Shown one piece after another: positions 35,619 to 44,020 of a DNA stretch of 64,000 nt. The stretch is taken from the NCBI GenBank assembly GCA_003697085.1, contig RFFU01000094.1, positions 1 through 64,000 on the forward strand, in the 5' to 3' direction. Origin of the DNA: Candidatus Hydrogenedentota bacterium (GTDB lineage Bacteria; UBA8481; J006). Position 1 is the stretch's first letter; each line of letters opens with the position of its first letter. The notes under the pieces were generated by a model. That model made no database searches. It was not told the origin of the DNA and saw only the letters and a list, made by a program, of their open reading frames with translations. The translations under genes and the position numbers were made by a program.

Positions 35619-36099
35619 TTTTTTTCGAAAGATAAGAGCCTGGTGTTTCGAAGGAGATAAGAGACTTGTGGAGAAACGAATGGAAAGACGGGAAAGCGGG
35701 AAAAAGAGTGACGAATCAGGTGAAGTTATAAACCGGGATCATGCAACTTTATCCGAAACAAGATTTGCTACGGGGACGCAGAGATCACGGAGAATGGAAA
35801 GTGGAGAATGAAAAGTGGAGAAGAAGAAGTCCGGCCGAGCGAGAAGGTCCGCTTAACCGTTTTGTATATCTCTCGCCCCGTCGGAGCCCTTCTTTTCGGG
35901 ATGTCGTTTTTTTCGAAAACGACATTCGCCATTCCCTTTTTCCATTTTTTCTCTGTGCCTCCTCGGTATGTCCTCCGTGATCTCTGTTGATTTGAGAAGA
36001 GCAACCGCTTCTTCCCAAAATGTCAAAAAGTAAACCCCTGGGGCAAATCGCTGGGGCAAATCGGGGCTGGGGCAAATCGGGCGCAAATCGCGAATCGAG
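35619..36099. other. 480-nt intergenic with ACGGAG repeats
   Basis: It contains GGGGACGCAGAGATCACGGAG (35772-35792) followed by a purine tract, and the inverted form CTCCGTGATCTCTG (35968-35985) preceded by a pyrimidine tract. The outer parts thus form a large imperfect inverted repeat of the ACACGGA/purine family. No coding potential is supported between the methyltransferase and lpxA. Confidence 0.5.
36038..36089. repeat. Tandem 13-bp repeat CTGGGGCAAATCG
   Basis: Three copies start at 36038, 36051 and 36067 (a 3-nt insert before the third), then a partial GCGCAAATCG at 36080-36089. It lies just after the lpxA stop codon. Confidence 0.7.
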
Positions 36100-36933
36100 T
36101 TATCGGAGAATTCCCCGTTCGGACTTCCTCAGAAATTCCAGGATCAATCGAATCTCCTGAATATTGCGGCATTCCGAAGCGATTCTTTTAACAGCAGCGT
36201 GGATGGTTAGTTTTCCTCGGAAAAGAATCCGCAAGGCCTTGGAGATTTCTTCGACGACCTCTTCGGAGAAACCGCGTCGTTTCAAACCGATGGAATTGGC
36301 CCCGAGAAAAAGGGGAGGAATTCCCGCGATGCGCGCGAAGGGAACGACATCCTGGCTTATGCGTGTCTGACCTCCGATGAAGGCGTACGGTCCGATTCTC
36401 ACGAATTGGTGGACGGGCGTCAACCCCCCGACCGCGGCGCAATCCCCTATCGTGACGTGCCCGGCCAGCGTGGCCGCATTGGCTAAAATCACCTCGTTAC
36501 CAAGATGACAGTCATGCGCGACATGGGAGTAGGCCATAAAAAGGCATCCGTTTCCAATCGACGTCTTGCCGCCTCCTCCAACGGTCCCTCGATTGATTGT
36601 GACGCATTCTCGGAAGATGTTTCTCGAACCGACGACCAGAAGAGTTTCTTCCCCGCGGTATTTGAGGTCCTGCGGCCGCGATCCCACGACACTTCCTGGA
36701 AAGAAATGATTCTCGTCGCCGATTTCCGAGGGACCTTCGATCGTGACGTGGTTTCGGAGTAGACATCGGGCCCCCAGGCGCACCTTCGGGCCGATGACGC
36801 AGTACGGCCCGACAATGGTTCCCGAACCGATGACGGCTTCGGCATCGACCACGGCGGTCGGGTGAATCTCCGCCCCTCCGTCGATACCGGAACCGGTGTG
36901 TCCGGTTGAATTCGCGGAGACGGGCGAAGTCAC
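36100..36933 (-). CDS. lpxA: UDP-GlcNAc O-acyltransferase
   Basis: A 277-aa left-handed beta-helix acyltransferase, first step of lipid A synthesis (3-hydroxyacyl-ACP to UDP-GlcNAc). Hexapeptide repeats run from IHPTAVVDAEAVIGSGTIVGPYCVIG to about residue 200. Signature parts are GSRPQDLKYRGEE, NRGT, the catalytic-His region MAYSHVAHDCHLGNEVILANAATLAGHV, and GLTPVHQFVRIGPYAFIGG. The C-terminal helical bundle is GLKRRGFSEEVVEEISKALRILF. An extra 20-residue N-terminal leader is not typical. Two nt after lpxC/fabZ. Confidence 0.93.
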   Translation of the reverse strand: MTSPVSANSTGHTGSGIDGGAEIHPTAVVDAEAVIGSGTIVGPYCVIGPKVRLGARCLLRNHVTIEGPSEIGDENHFFPGSVVGSRPQDLKYRGEETLLVVGSRNIFRECVTINRGTVGGGGKTSIGNGCLFMAYSHVAHDCHLGNEVILANAATLAGHVTIGDCAAVGGLTPVHQFVRIGPYAFIGGQTRISQDVVPFARIAGIPPLFLGANSIGLKRRGFSEEVVEEISKALRILFRGKLTIHAAVKRIASECRNIQEIRLILEFLRKSERGILR

Positions 36934-36935
36934 GT

Positions 36936-38240
36936 TCAGCCCTCCTCCGGAATCGAGAATTTCAGATCGGCCTCCGCCACCAGGGTTCCTTCCACGTAGG
37001 CTTCGCCGCGCATCAGTCCCGTCCTCGATCGAATCTTGACGGCTTCCACCTCGAAGATGACCTGATCGCCGGGAACGACGGGTTTGCGGAACTTGACGTT
37101 GTCCAGCCCCATAAAGAAGACGAGGCGACCGGGCATATTCGAGCCGGAGAGCAGCATCACTCCCCCGACCTGAGCCATCGCCTCGATCAAGAGAACCCCG
37201 GGCATAATCGGATACTGCGGAAAATGCCCCTGGAAAAAGTGTTCATTACCGGTGACGTTTTTAAGACCGACGATCTTCTTCCCCGGCTCGATGGAAAGGA
37301 TGCGGTCCACGAGAAGGAAGGGATAACGATGCGGAAGGATCCGTTTGATGGCCTCGATGTCGAGCTGTTCATTCGTGACGGAAAGGGAACGGTGGTAATG
37401 AGCGACGGTTTTTTGCTTCAACTCGTCGAGTTTTCGGGCCATGCGGACGTTGAGCGCGTGGCCGCCACGGATAACGATCACGTGTCCCTTCACTTGGCAG
37501 CCGAGAAACATCAGGTCGCCGATGAGATCGAGGATTTTGTGTCGTACGGGTTCATCGGGGTAACGCAAGCGACACTGTGGAAGAACGCCCTTCTCATCGA
37601 AGACGATGGCGTTTTCGAGGGATCCGCCCTTGATCAACCCGGCGCCGCGCAGTTCCTCCACCTCGTCCTTCGTGCAAAAGGTTCGCGCCCCCGCCAGCTC
37701 CTTCTCGAAACTCTCTGCGGTCACCGATAGGGAATAGAACTGAGAATGAATGCCGGATTCCGGATAGTGAATCGTGTAGGAAACGCGAAAATCGGTGGAA
37801 GGGAGAATGATGATCTGCTTGTCGTTATCTTCGAGCCAGACGGGTTCCCTGACTCGAAAGATCCGCCGCGGAGATTTGAGGGATTTGATACCGACCTTTC
37901 TTATCTCCTCGACGAACGGAGCGGCGCTGCCGTCGAGGATCGGTACTTCGGGTCCGTTGATGTCGATGATCGCGTTGTCGATGCCGAGTCCGCCGAGTGC
38001 GGAAAGGATATGTTCGACGGTGTGAACGGTGACTTCGCCGCGCCCCAGAGTCGTTTCTCGTTCGGTGCCGATGAGGTAATCGAGACGGACCGGGATCTCG
38101 GGGGATTCCGCGAGATCGGTTCGGACGAAGATGATTCCTCGGTCGGCTTCGGCGGGCCGGATCCGCATCCGCACGTCGACGCCCGTATGTAATCCGGCTC
38201 CTTCAAATGTGATCGCTCTTCCCAGAGTAGCCTGGTTCAC
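36936..38240 (-). CDS. lpxC/fabZ: Bifunctional LpxC deacetylase / FabZ dehydratase
   Basis: A 434-aa fusion. Residues 1-280 are LpxC, the zinc deacetylase committing to lipid A. Zinc ligands H77 (HTVEHIL), H234 and D238 (HKILDLIGD) are present, as is H261 (RGGHALN). Residues 295-434 are FabZ, the 3-hydroxyacyl-ACP dehydratase, with His304 in [13 protein letters not shown] and the Glu helix in [21 protein letters not shown]. The fusion is known in Bacteroidetes/Chlorobi and some candidate phyla and links acyl-chain elongation to lipid A synthesis. ATGA overlap with lpxD; lpxA follows. Confidence 0.95.
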   Translation of the reverse strand: MNQATLGRAITFEGAGLHTGVDVRMRIRPAEADRGIIFVRTDLAESPEIPVRLDYLIGTERETTLGRGEVTVHTVEHILSALGGLGIDNAIIDINGPEVPILDGSAAPFVEEIRKVGIKSLKSPRRIFRVREPVWLEDNDKQIIILPSTDFRVSYTIHYPESGIHSQFYSLSVTAESFEKELAGARTFCTKDEVEELRGAGLIKGGSLENAIVFDEKGVLPQCRLRYPDEPVRHKILDLIGDLMFLGCQVKGHVIVIRGGHALNVRMARKLDELKQKTVAHYHRSLSVTNEQLDIEAIKRILPHRYPFLLVDRILSIEPGKKIVGLKNVTGNEHFFQGHFPQYPIMPGVLLIEAMAQVGGVMLLSGSNMPGRLVFFMGLDNVKFRKPVVPGDQVIFEVEAVKIRSRTGLMRGEAYVEGTLVAEADLKFSIPEEG

Positions 38241-39295
38241 ATCGGTCCTCCTTCCAATTTGTCGATCCTACGGGCCAGGCGCTGGACCGCCGTTGTGAGC
38301 TGCCCGACCTTTCTAACGAGTTCGGGAAGGCGCGGCAGGCTGACCACGATCTTCTTCTCTTCGTTGTGCGGTTTGGCGGGGAAACCCGAGACGTGCATAT
38401 GACCGGGAAGAGACTTCGTGACGCCGGATTTCGCCGCCACGACGGTGCCGGGGCCGATGGTCAAATGCCCCGCCACTCCCGCTTGACCGGCAAATACTAC
38501 GTGGTCTCCTACGCGAACGGAACCTGAAATTCCCACCTGTGCGACAATCAGACAGTCCGAGCCTATGACGACGTTGTGAGCGATGTGTACCAGATTATCG
38601 ATCTTCGTTCCGGAGCCGATCACGGTCTGTCCCGAAGCCGCTCGGTCGATCGTGCAGTTCGCGCCGATCTCGACGTTGTCTTCAACCACAACAGTCCCGA
38701 TCTGAGGAATCTTGTAATGCTTCCCCTTGTCCTCGACGAAACCGAATCCGTCCGAGCCGATGACGGTTCCGGCGTGGATGACACAGTGACTGCCGATCGT
38801 CACGCCATCTTCGAGGGAAACATTGGAATGGATATGGGTATGATCGCCGATCGAGACATCCCGGCCCACGATCACACCGGGAAAAAGGACGGAGCAATCT
38901 CCAATGCGAGCGTTTTCACCGATGACAACGTTGGCCCCGACGGCGATCTCCCTTCCCAAAATCGCGGTTTCGTGAATGACGGCCGTGGTGTGGATCCCGG
39001 GTTCAAAACGGCGTTGAGGCGCATAGAGGGATGCAATGCGGGCGAAAGCAAAGCGGGGATTCTCCACTTGCAACAACGGAAGTTCGGATTCCGTGATGTG
39101 AGGAGGAACAATGATGCAGGAGGCCTCCGTGGCGGCGGCGTTCTGGAGGTACTTTTCCTCCACCGCGAATGTGATGTCTCCTCGCCGGGCGTTCTCGATC
39201 GCCGAAACCCCGGTGATGATCGTTTCTGGATCTCCCACGATCCGGCCGCCGACGAACTCAGCCAGCTCCGCCAAACTGCGTCGCTCGCGATTCAT
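38237..39295 (-). CDS. lpxD: UDP-3-O-acylglucosamine N-acyltransferase
   Basis: A 352-aa enzyme, third step of lipid A synthesis. It has an N-terminal uridine-binding domain ([21 protein letters not shown]) and a left-handed beta-helix of hexapeptide repeats (residues 100-290). The catalytic-His region is [29 protein letters not shown], and SDGFGF is conserved. A C-terminal helix ([26 protein letters not shown]) completes the fold. It starts 64 nt after the skp stop and overlaps lpxC/fabZ by 4 nt. Confidence 0.94.
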   Translation of the reverse strand: MNRERRSLAELAEFVGGRIVGDPETIITGVSAIENARRGDITFAVEEKYLQNAAATEASCIIVPPHITESELPLLQVENPRFAFARIASLYAPQRRFEPGIHTTAVIHETAILGREIAVGANVVIGENARIGDCSVLFPGVIVGRDVSIGDHTHIHSNVSLEDGVTIGSHCVIHAGTVIGSDGFGFVEDKGKHYKIPQIGTVVVEDNVEIGANCTIDRAASGQTVIGSGTKIDNLVHIAHNVVIGSDCLIVAQVGISGSVRVGDHVVFAGQAGVAGHLTIGPGTVVAAKSGVTKSLPGHMHVSGFPAKPHNEEKKIVVSLPRLPELVRKVGQLTTAVQRLARRIDKLEGGPM

Positions 39296-39359
39296 CGTTC
39301 CGCGCCCGAAACCCGACGAAGATTCCGGCGTATCACGCCGTCGGTCTCCTCTTCCGCGT

Positions 39360-39992
39360 TCAGCGGAAGGGCCAGTGTCCCGAGCCGACCGCCGGTTGGG
39401 AAGCCGAGGGAAAGGCCGTGGGAGCCACTGACGGAGCGTTTCCGGAGGAAACAGAGGTCCCCTTGGCGGGATGACGACGGTTCAATTCCGCAACCACCTC
39501 GTTCGTGATTTCCAAGGCCTCGGAAGAAAAGATCAACATTCCCTTTTCCAAAACCAGATCGAGTTTCCGCTCTTTGGCTATCGACGCGACCACATCCTCG
39601 ATCTCTGCTCGAATCTGAACCTGGAGACTGTCGAGTTCGTTTCGGAACTGGATGTTGGTTCTGGTCACGAATTCCCGCAAGTCCTGGTCTCGGGCCTGAA
39701 TCTCCTCCCGCTTCTTCTTCAGTTCTTCGTCGCTGGCCGTCGCACGGACCTTCTCGAGCGAGTCGATTAAGGCCAGGACTTCCTTCTCCTCGCTGTCCAC
39801 GACCGACTGCAGCTGGGCCTTTTTGTCCTCCAGCGCCTTGACGGCCGCACGGTAACGATTGTATTGCTGGCCCACCGTTTGCAGATCCACGACGCCGATC
39901 CGTAAATTTCCCTCGTCCGCGCCTACCGGAGAGACGAACCCCGCCACCAGCGCGATGCCGAGAAGAAAGACCGAAATACGAATGATTTTCAC
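39360..39992 (-). CDS. skp: OmpH/Skp periplasmic chaperone
   Basis: A 210-aa exported protein: signal peptide ([17 protein letters not shown]), then the Skp fold with a small beta core ([15 protein letters not shown]). Long coiled-coil arms span residues 45-130 ([27 protein letters not shown] in part), and [21 protein letters not shown] returns the strand. The Pro/Ser-rich tail of about 35 residues is longer than in E. coli. Skp holds unfolded outer-membrane proteins. The start is GTG at 39992, with AAGGAGG 9 nt upstream. BamA, often adjacent, is not in the window. Confidence 0.85.
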   Translation of the reverse strand: MKIIRISVFLLGIALVAGFVSPVGADEGNLRIGVVDLQTVGQQYNRYRAAVKALEDKKAQLQSVVDSEEKEVLALIDSLEKVRATASDEELKKKREEIQARDQDLREFVTRTNIQFRNELDSLQVQIRAEIEDVVASIAKERKLDLVLEKGMLIFSSEALEITNEVVAELNRRHPAKGTSVSSGNAPSVAPTAFPSASQPAVGSGHWPFR

Positions 39993-40398
39993 AACACCCT
40001 GCCTCCTTCTTCACTAGGGGAAACGGAACGAAGGTTCCGGTACGAAGTCCCTTTTCTCAAGGAAACTTTATACCAGAAAGATACAGGTCGCCTATCAAAA
40101 AACCAGGAAAGAGGGAAAGGAAGGCAAAAGTCAAATGGGAGGGGGCGAAAGGAAAAACAAAGTATTCCTCCTATTCCGCCCCCTTCGATTTTTGTTTTTT
40201 GCCGGCGGTATCTAACGCTGAACTTTATGGAAAACACGGCAATGGAAAGAGGTGTGGAACTTCAGGAGAGAGAACGTCTGCCTTTTTTTCAGCCCTTGCG
40301 CCTTTTTCCCTGGGGGTCTTTTTCCTTCGTCCCAGTAAGCACCGTATTTCCTACGGCTCAACTCTTTCTGGCACACAACTTGTCCGCTTCCGAATTAT
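39993..40398. other. 405-nt gap with repeat tract
   Basis: Between skp and lolD, both on the minus strand. It holds the candidate skp promoter (40067-40098), a purine-rich tract of the composite-repeat type (40105-40165, AAAGGCAAAAGTCAAA), a pyrimidine tract, and a T-rich segment up to the lolD stop. No gene or recognised RNA. Confidence 0.5.
40067..40098 (-). promoter_or_regulatory. Candidate skp-lpx operon promoter
   Basis: On the minus strand TTGATA (40093-40098) is followed, after a long 20-nt spacer, by the extended -10 element TGG-TATAAA (40067-40075). The extended -10 could compensate for the spacer. It lies 75 nt upstream of the skp GTG. Confidence 0.4.
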
Positions 40399-41121
40399 TC
40401 AGCCCGCCCGCTCCGTTTCCGGTATGAGACGGCCGTGTTCGAGGCGGAAGAGGCGATCGGCGCGGGCGGCGACCTTTGGATCGTGAGTCACCACAACCAG
40501 GGCCGCTCCCCGGTCCCGGACGGTGCGAAACAACACTTCCGTGACCTGTTCCGAGGTTTCCTCGTCCAGACTGCCGGTTGGTTCATCCGCCAAAATCAAC
40601 CCCGACTCGGCCGCCAAAGCGCGCGCCAAGCCCGCCCGCGCCAGTTCTCCGCCGGAGAGTTCCGTGGGAAGATGCTTGCGCCTTTCAAGAAGCCCGACGG
40701 CACGAAGATACTCTTCCGCGATCTCCCGTGCCGCCCGCCGCTCCTTGCCGGCCAAACGTGCGGCCATGGCAACGTTTTCCCAGGCGGTGAACTCCGGCAT
40801 CAAATAGTGGTGCTGAAAGACGAGGCCGGGATGTTCCACTGAAGACCTTATCTCTCCTCCGTCCGGACTTTCGATGCCGGCCAAAATGTGCAGCAAGGTC
40901 GTTTTTCCGCTTCCGCTGCTTCCCATCACGGCAACCGTTCTTCCCACCTCCACCTGAATCGAGGCGTCCTTGAGAATCGGAAGCGGCGAGCCGTCGGGGT
41001 TGAGGAAGGATTTTTGCAGCCCAAAAGCCTCAAGAATAAAAGGCACCGCACCGTTTCCTTCTTCGCCTTTCCTTTTCACCGCCTTTGCGCGCGGCCCGCC
41101 GTCGGCGTCGTTCCTTCTCAT
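40399..41121 (-). CDS. lolD: Lipoprotein-releasing ABC ATPase
   Basis: A 240-aa ATPase of the LolD/MacB group that powers extraction of outer-membrane lipoproteins from the inner membrane. Walker A is GSSGSGKTT, the Q-loop region is LVFQHHYLMPEFTAWENV, the signature is LSGGELARAGLARAL, Walker B and D-loop are LILADEPTGSLD, and the switch is VVTHDP. The highly hydrophilic first 30 residues precede the fold. ATG 41121 overlaps the permease stop as ATGA. Last gene of the long ftsH-lolD run. Confidence 0.9.
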   Translation of the reverse strand: MRRNDADGGPRAKAVKRKGEEGNGAVPFILEAFGLQKSFLNPDGSPLPILKDASIQVEVGRTVAVMGSSGSGKTTLLHILAGIESPDGGEIRSSVEHPGLVFQHHYLMPEFTAWENVAMAARLAGKERRAAREIAEEYLRAVGLLERRKHLPTELSGGELARAGLARALAAESGLILADEPTGSLDEETSEQVTEVLFRTVRDRGAALVVVTHDPKVAARADRLFRLEHGRLIPETERAG

Positions 41122-42518
41122 ACCTCGAACCTCAACGCGCGCGATGGAGAAAGTTTTGAGGCGGATCGGGCGGGATAGAGCGAGGCCCCCAGGCTCATCA
41201 AGAGCGCCGCTGTCGTGGTTGCGACCACGAGCGCGGGGGACATTTGGACGGGAACGGAATCGATATAATAAACGCTTCCTCCTCCCGGCATCGGCACGGG
41301 GAAGTATTCGAGATACTTGCAAAAAGCGACACCGAAGAAGAGGCCGAGGAAGGTTCCCGTACCTCCCAACAAGAGTCCCTCGAGGCCGAAGAGCAAAAGG
41401 ATCCGCATTCGGCTCATTCCCATCGCCAACAAGAGCCCGATCTCCCGCGTCTTTCTTCCGACGGCCATAAAGAGGGCGGAGGAGATATTGAAGGAGGCGA
41501 CGAGCACGAGGAAGGCCTCGATGATGAACATCGCCGTTCGCTCCGTCCGCATCGCCTTATAGAGGTTGCGCCGCATTTCTTGCCACGAGAGAACCAACAG
41601 CGGAGCAGGGATCGAGGTGGCGATCTTGTCCGCCAGCCGTTTCGCGTCCATCGGATCCCCTCCGGACACTTCAATACCGCTGATGAACCTTCCCATCGCG
41701 AAGAGCGTGGACGCCGTCTTTACGCCGGTGAAGATCATGCTTCGATCCACCTCATAGAAACCCGTGCGAAAGATTCCCGCGACGGTGAGGTGACGCATCC
41801 GAGGAACGACTCCGGCGGAGGTTACGGCGCCTCGGGCCGTGAGAATCCAAAAGGCGTCGCCTTTCCTCAGCAGGAAGGTCTTGGCGAATTCGGACCCGAT
41901 GAGAGCTTGGTCAGGGGAGTTCAAATCGCCCCAATTTCCCTGGAGGAGTTCAGGCGCGGGACCGGATCGAAACTTGCCCGGATCGATACCGCGTACTTTA
42001 AGGGGGAAGGGGTGTTCCACTCCGTCGATTTTTGCCAGAGCGTTCTCCTCGATATAGGGCCAAGCCGACTTGACTCCGGGGACGCGACGGACCCGTTCGA
42101 GAAAGGCAGGGTCGAGGCGGGAGGAGAAATCGGTCACGACGACCTCCGGCGTCGTCTTGAGAAGCGCTCGACGGATGTCGGCCGAAAAACCGTCCATCAC
42201 GGAGACGACGACGATCAAGGTCATCACACCGATCGCAATCCCGGCCACGGCCACGGTTGAAACGATCGTGGCGTAGGCGCCGCGGGCGGAATCGGGGAGC
42301 GGTTTATGGACGCGCGCGCGAAGAACCAAGAGCACAAGGAAGATTCCCAGTCCCGAAAGAATTCCATAGACGGGATGACCGGCGGCGCCCAAGCGTATTC
42401 CCACCGCGGCGGAGAGGAGGACGGAGAGGCCGAAGGTTGCCCAGCGCGCTCTCCGCCATCGCACGAAATCTCGAAAGCGTCCGCCGAAGAGATGCCGAAC
42501 GGCGATCTCCCCGATCAC
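41118..42518 (-). CDS. lolC: LolC/LolE-type lipoprotein-releasing permease
   Basis: A 466-aa FtsX-like permease. The standard first helix segment (AYATIVSTVAVAGIAIGVMTLIVVVSVMDGF) precedes a large periplasmic domain (residues 120-330) and three C-terminal helices (EAFLVLVASFNISSALFMAVGRKTREIGLLLAMGMS and following). Unlike E. coli LolC, residues 20-68 insert two extra hydrophobic segments between the RHLFGGRFRDF start and the first canonical helix. Only one permease gene is present, suggesting a homodimer (LolF-type) with LolD. Four nt after lysS. Confidence 0.85.
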   Translation of the reverse strand: MIGEIAVRHLFGGRFRDFVRWRRARWATFGLSVLLSAAVGIRLGAAGHPVYGILSGLGIFLVLLVLRARVHKPLPDSARGAYATIVSTVAVAGIAIGVMTLIVVVSVMDGFSADIRRALLKTTPEVVVTDFSSRLDPAFLERVRRVPGVKSAWPYIEENALAKIDGVEHPFPLKVRGIDPGKFRSGPAPELLQGNWGDLNSPDQALIGSEFAKTFLLRKGDAFWILTARGAVTSAGVVPRMRHLTVAGIFRTGFYEVDRSMIFTGVKTASTLFAMGRFISGIEVSGGDPMDAKRLADKIATSIPAPLLVLSWQEMRRNLYKAMRTERTAMFIIEAFLVLVASFNISSALFMAVGRKTREIGLLLAMGMSRMRILLLFGLEGLLLGGTGTFLGLFFGVAFCKYLEYFPVPMPGGGSVYYIDSVPVQMSPALVVATTTAALLMSLGASLYPARSASKLSPSRALRFEV

Positions 42519-42522
42519 CTTT

Positions 42523-44004
42523 TCACTCCCCCACTTCGTCTTTTTCTGATCGGAGATCTTCTTGTACGGGACGCATCGTCGGAAAGAGAATCACGTCGCG
42601 GATCGTGCGCGTCCCCGTCACAAGCATAACGAGGCGGTCGATGCCGATGCCCAGTCCTCCAGCCGGGGGCATTCCCACGCGAAGCGCTCGAATATAATCC
42701 CAGTCGATCTCTCCGGGCGTTCCCTTGGCTTGCGCTTGCTCGAGAAAACGCCGCTCCTGTTCCCGTGGATCGTTCAACTCAGTGAACGCGTTCGCGATCT
42801 CCATTCCCCCAATGAAGACCTCGAAGCGCTCGACGATTCCGGGAGATCCGGGCCGGGATTTCGCCAAAGGGCTCATCACAAGCGGGAAGTCCGTGATGAA
42901 GACGGGGCCGACTAAATATGGTTCCGCATATCGATCGAAAAAGGCATCAAAGCAGGCGGCGGGGTCGGCGAGGTCGCATTCCAGTGCGCGTTCCTCGGCG
43001 CTTTTGCGGACGGAATCGAGGTCGGCGGGATCGAGGTCCGGACCTCCTCCGTCGCGAATTGCCTTCAAAAAGGGAACTCTCGGCCACGGGGGGGCTACAT
43101 TCGCCGGGCGCCCTTCTTGTTCCGGAAGAGTTTCCCGGCCGTGAATCTCTCGAACGACAAAGGCAATCAGTTCCTCCGTCAAGTTCATCATCGTTTCGTA
43201 ATCTCCGTACGCCTCGTAAACCTCGAGCATTGTGAACTCCGGATTGTGGTTTCGATCCATTCCCTCGTTTCGAAAGTTCCGGTTCAACTCATAAACCCTC
43301 TCAAATCCTCCGACGAGGAGTCGTTTGAGATAGAGTTCAGGAGCGATGCGGAGAAAGAGATCGATGTCGAGGGTGTTGTGATGGGTGCGGAACGGGCGCG
43401 CGGCGGCTCCGCCCGCCAAGGTCTGCATCATCGGCGTCTCCACCTCCACAAATCCGCGATCGTCGAGAAATTTTCGAATGGTTTTGATCACCCGCGCGCG
43501 AATCTCGAAGATCTCTTTCACTTGCCGATTGGCGAGGAGGTCGAGGTAACGCCGGCGGAACCGAATCTCCACATCGGAAAGACCGTGCCACTTTGCGGGA
43601 AGCGGTTCGAGGCTTTTGCAGAGCAAGCGCACTTCCCGGGCCAAGACCGTTATTTCCCCCGTCTTCGTCCGAAAGAGTTCCCCCGTGGTTTCGATGAAAT
43701 CTCCGACATCGAGGCGTTTCTTCCAGATCCGATAGGATTCCCCCAGGATATCGAAACGAAAATTCAGCTGAATCCGGCCCGAGGCGTCCTCGATCGTCAG
43801 AAACATCGTTTTACCGTGTCCGCGGATCGCGCGCACGCGCCCCGCTACGGTCACACTCACGGCTTTCGTAGTTTCATCAGAAAAACAATTTCTTGCTTCC
43901 TCACAGGAATGGGTCCGTTCGGAGCGGGGGGGATAAGGATCGACGTCGTCCGCGATCCAGGCGTCTCTTTTGGCGCATCGAACCTCGTATTCGCTTTCCG
44001 ACAT
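42523..44004 (-). CDS. lysS: Lysyl-tRNA synthetase, class II
   Basis: A 493-aa enzyme charging tRNA-Lys. The N-terminal OB-fold anticodon-binding domain (VTVAGRVRAIRGHGKTMFLTIEDASGRIQL) is followed by a class II core: motif 1 around GFVEVETPMM, motif 2 NRNFRNEGMDRNHNPEFTMLEVYEAYGDY, and motif 3 GLGIGIDRLVMLVTG. ITDFP and PLAKS confirm the lysine subclass. ATG 44004 has CAGGA about 13 nt upstream and trims three codons from the open frame. It is embedded in the cdaA-lol operon, 16 nt after the HD-GYP gene. Confidence 0.94.
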   Translation of the reverse strand: MSESEYEVRCAKRDAWIADDVDPYPPRSERTHSCEEARNCFSDETTKAVSVTVAGRVRAIRGHGKTMFLTIEDASGRIQLNFRFDILGESYRIWKKRLDVGDFIETTGELFRTKTGEITVLAREVRLLCKSLEPLPAKWHGLSDVEIRFRRRYLDLLANRQVKEIFEIRARVIKTIRKFLDDRGFVEVETPMMQTLAGGAAARPFRTHHNTLDIDLFLRIAPELYLKRLLVGGFERVYELNRNFRNEGMDRNHNPEFTMLEVYEAYGDYETMMNLTEELIAFVVREIHGRETLPEQEGRPANVAPPWPRVPFLKAIRDGGGPDLDPADLDSVRKSAEERALECDLADPAACFDAFFDRYAEPYLVGPVFITDFPLVMSPLAKSRPGSPGIVERFEVFIGGMEIANAFTELNDPREQERRFLEQAQAKGTPGEIDWDYIRALRVGMPPAGGLGIGIDRLVMLVTGTRTIRDVILFPTMRPVQEDLRSEKDEVGE

Positions 44005-44020
44005 AACGTTCAAATCCTGA

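Noticed and set aside
36038-36089. Tandem 13-bp repeats as a CRISPR array or replication iterons
   Set aside because: Units are contiguous without spacers and too few; no cas, dnaA or rep gene nearby.
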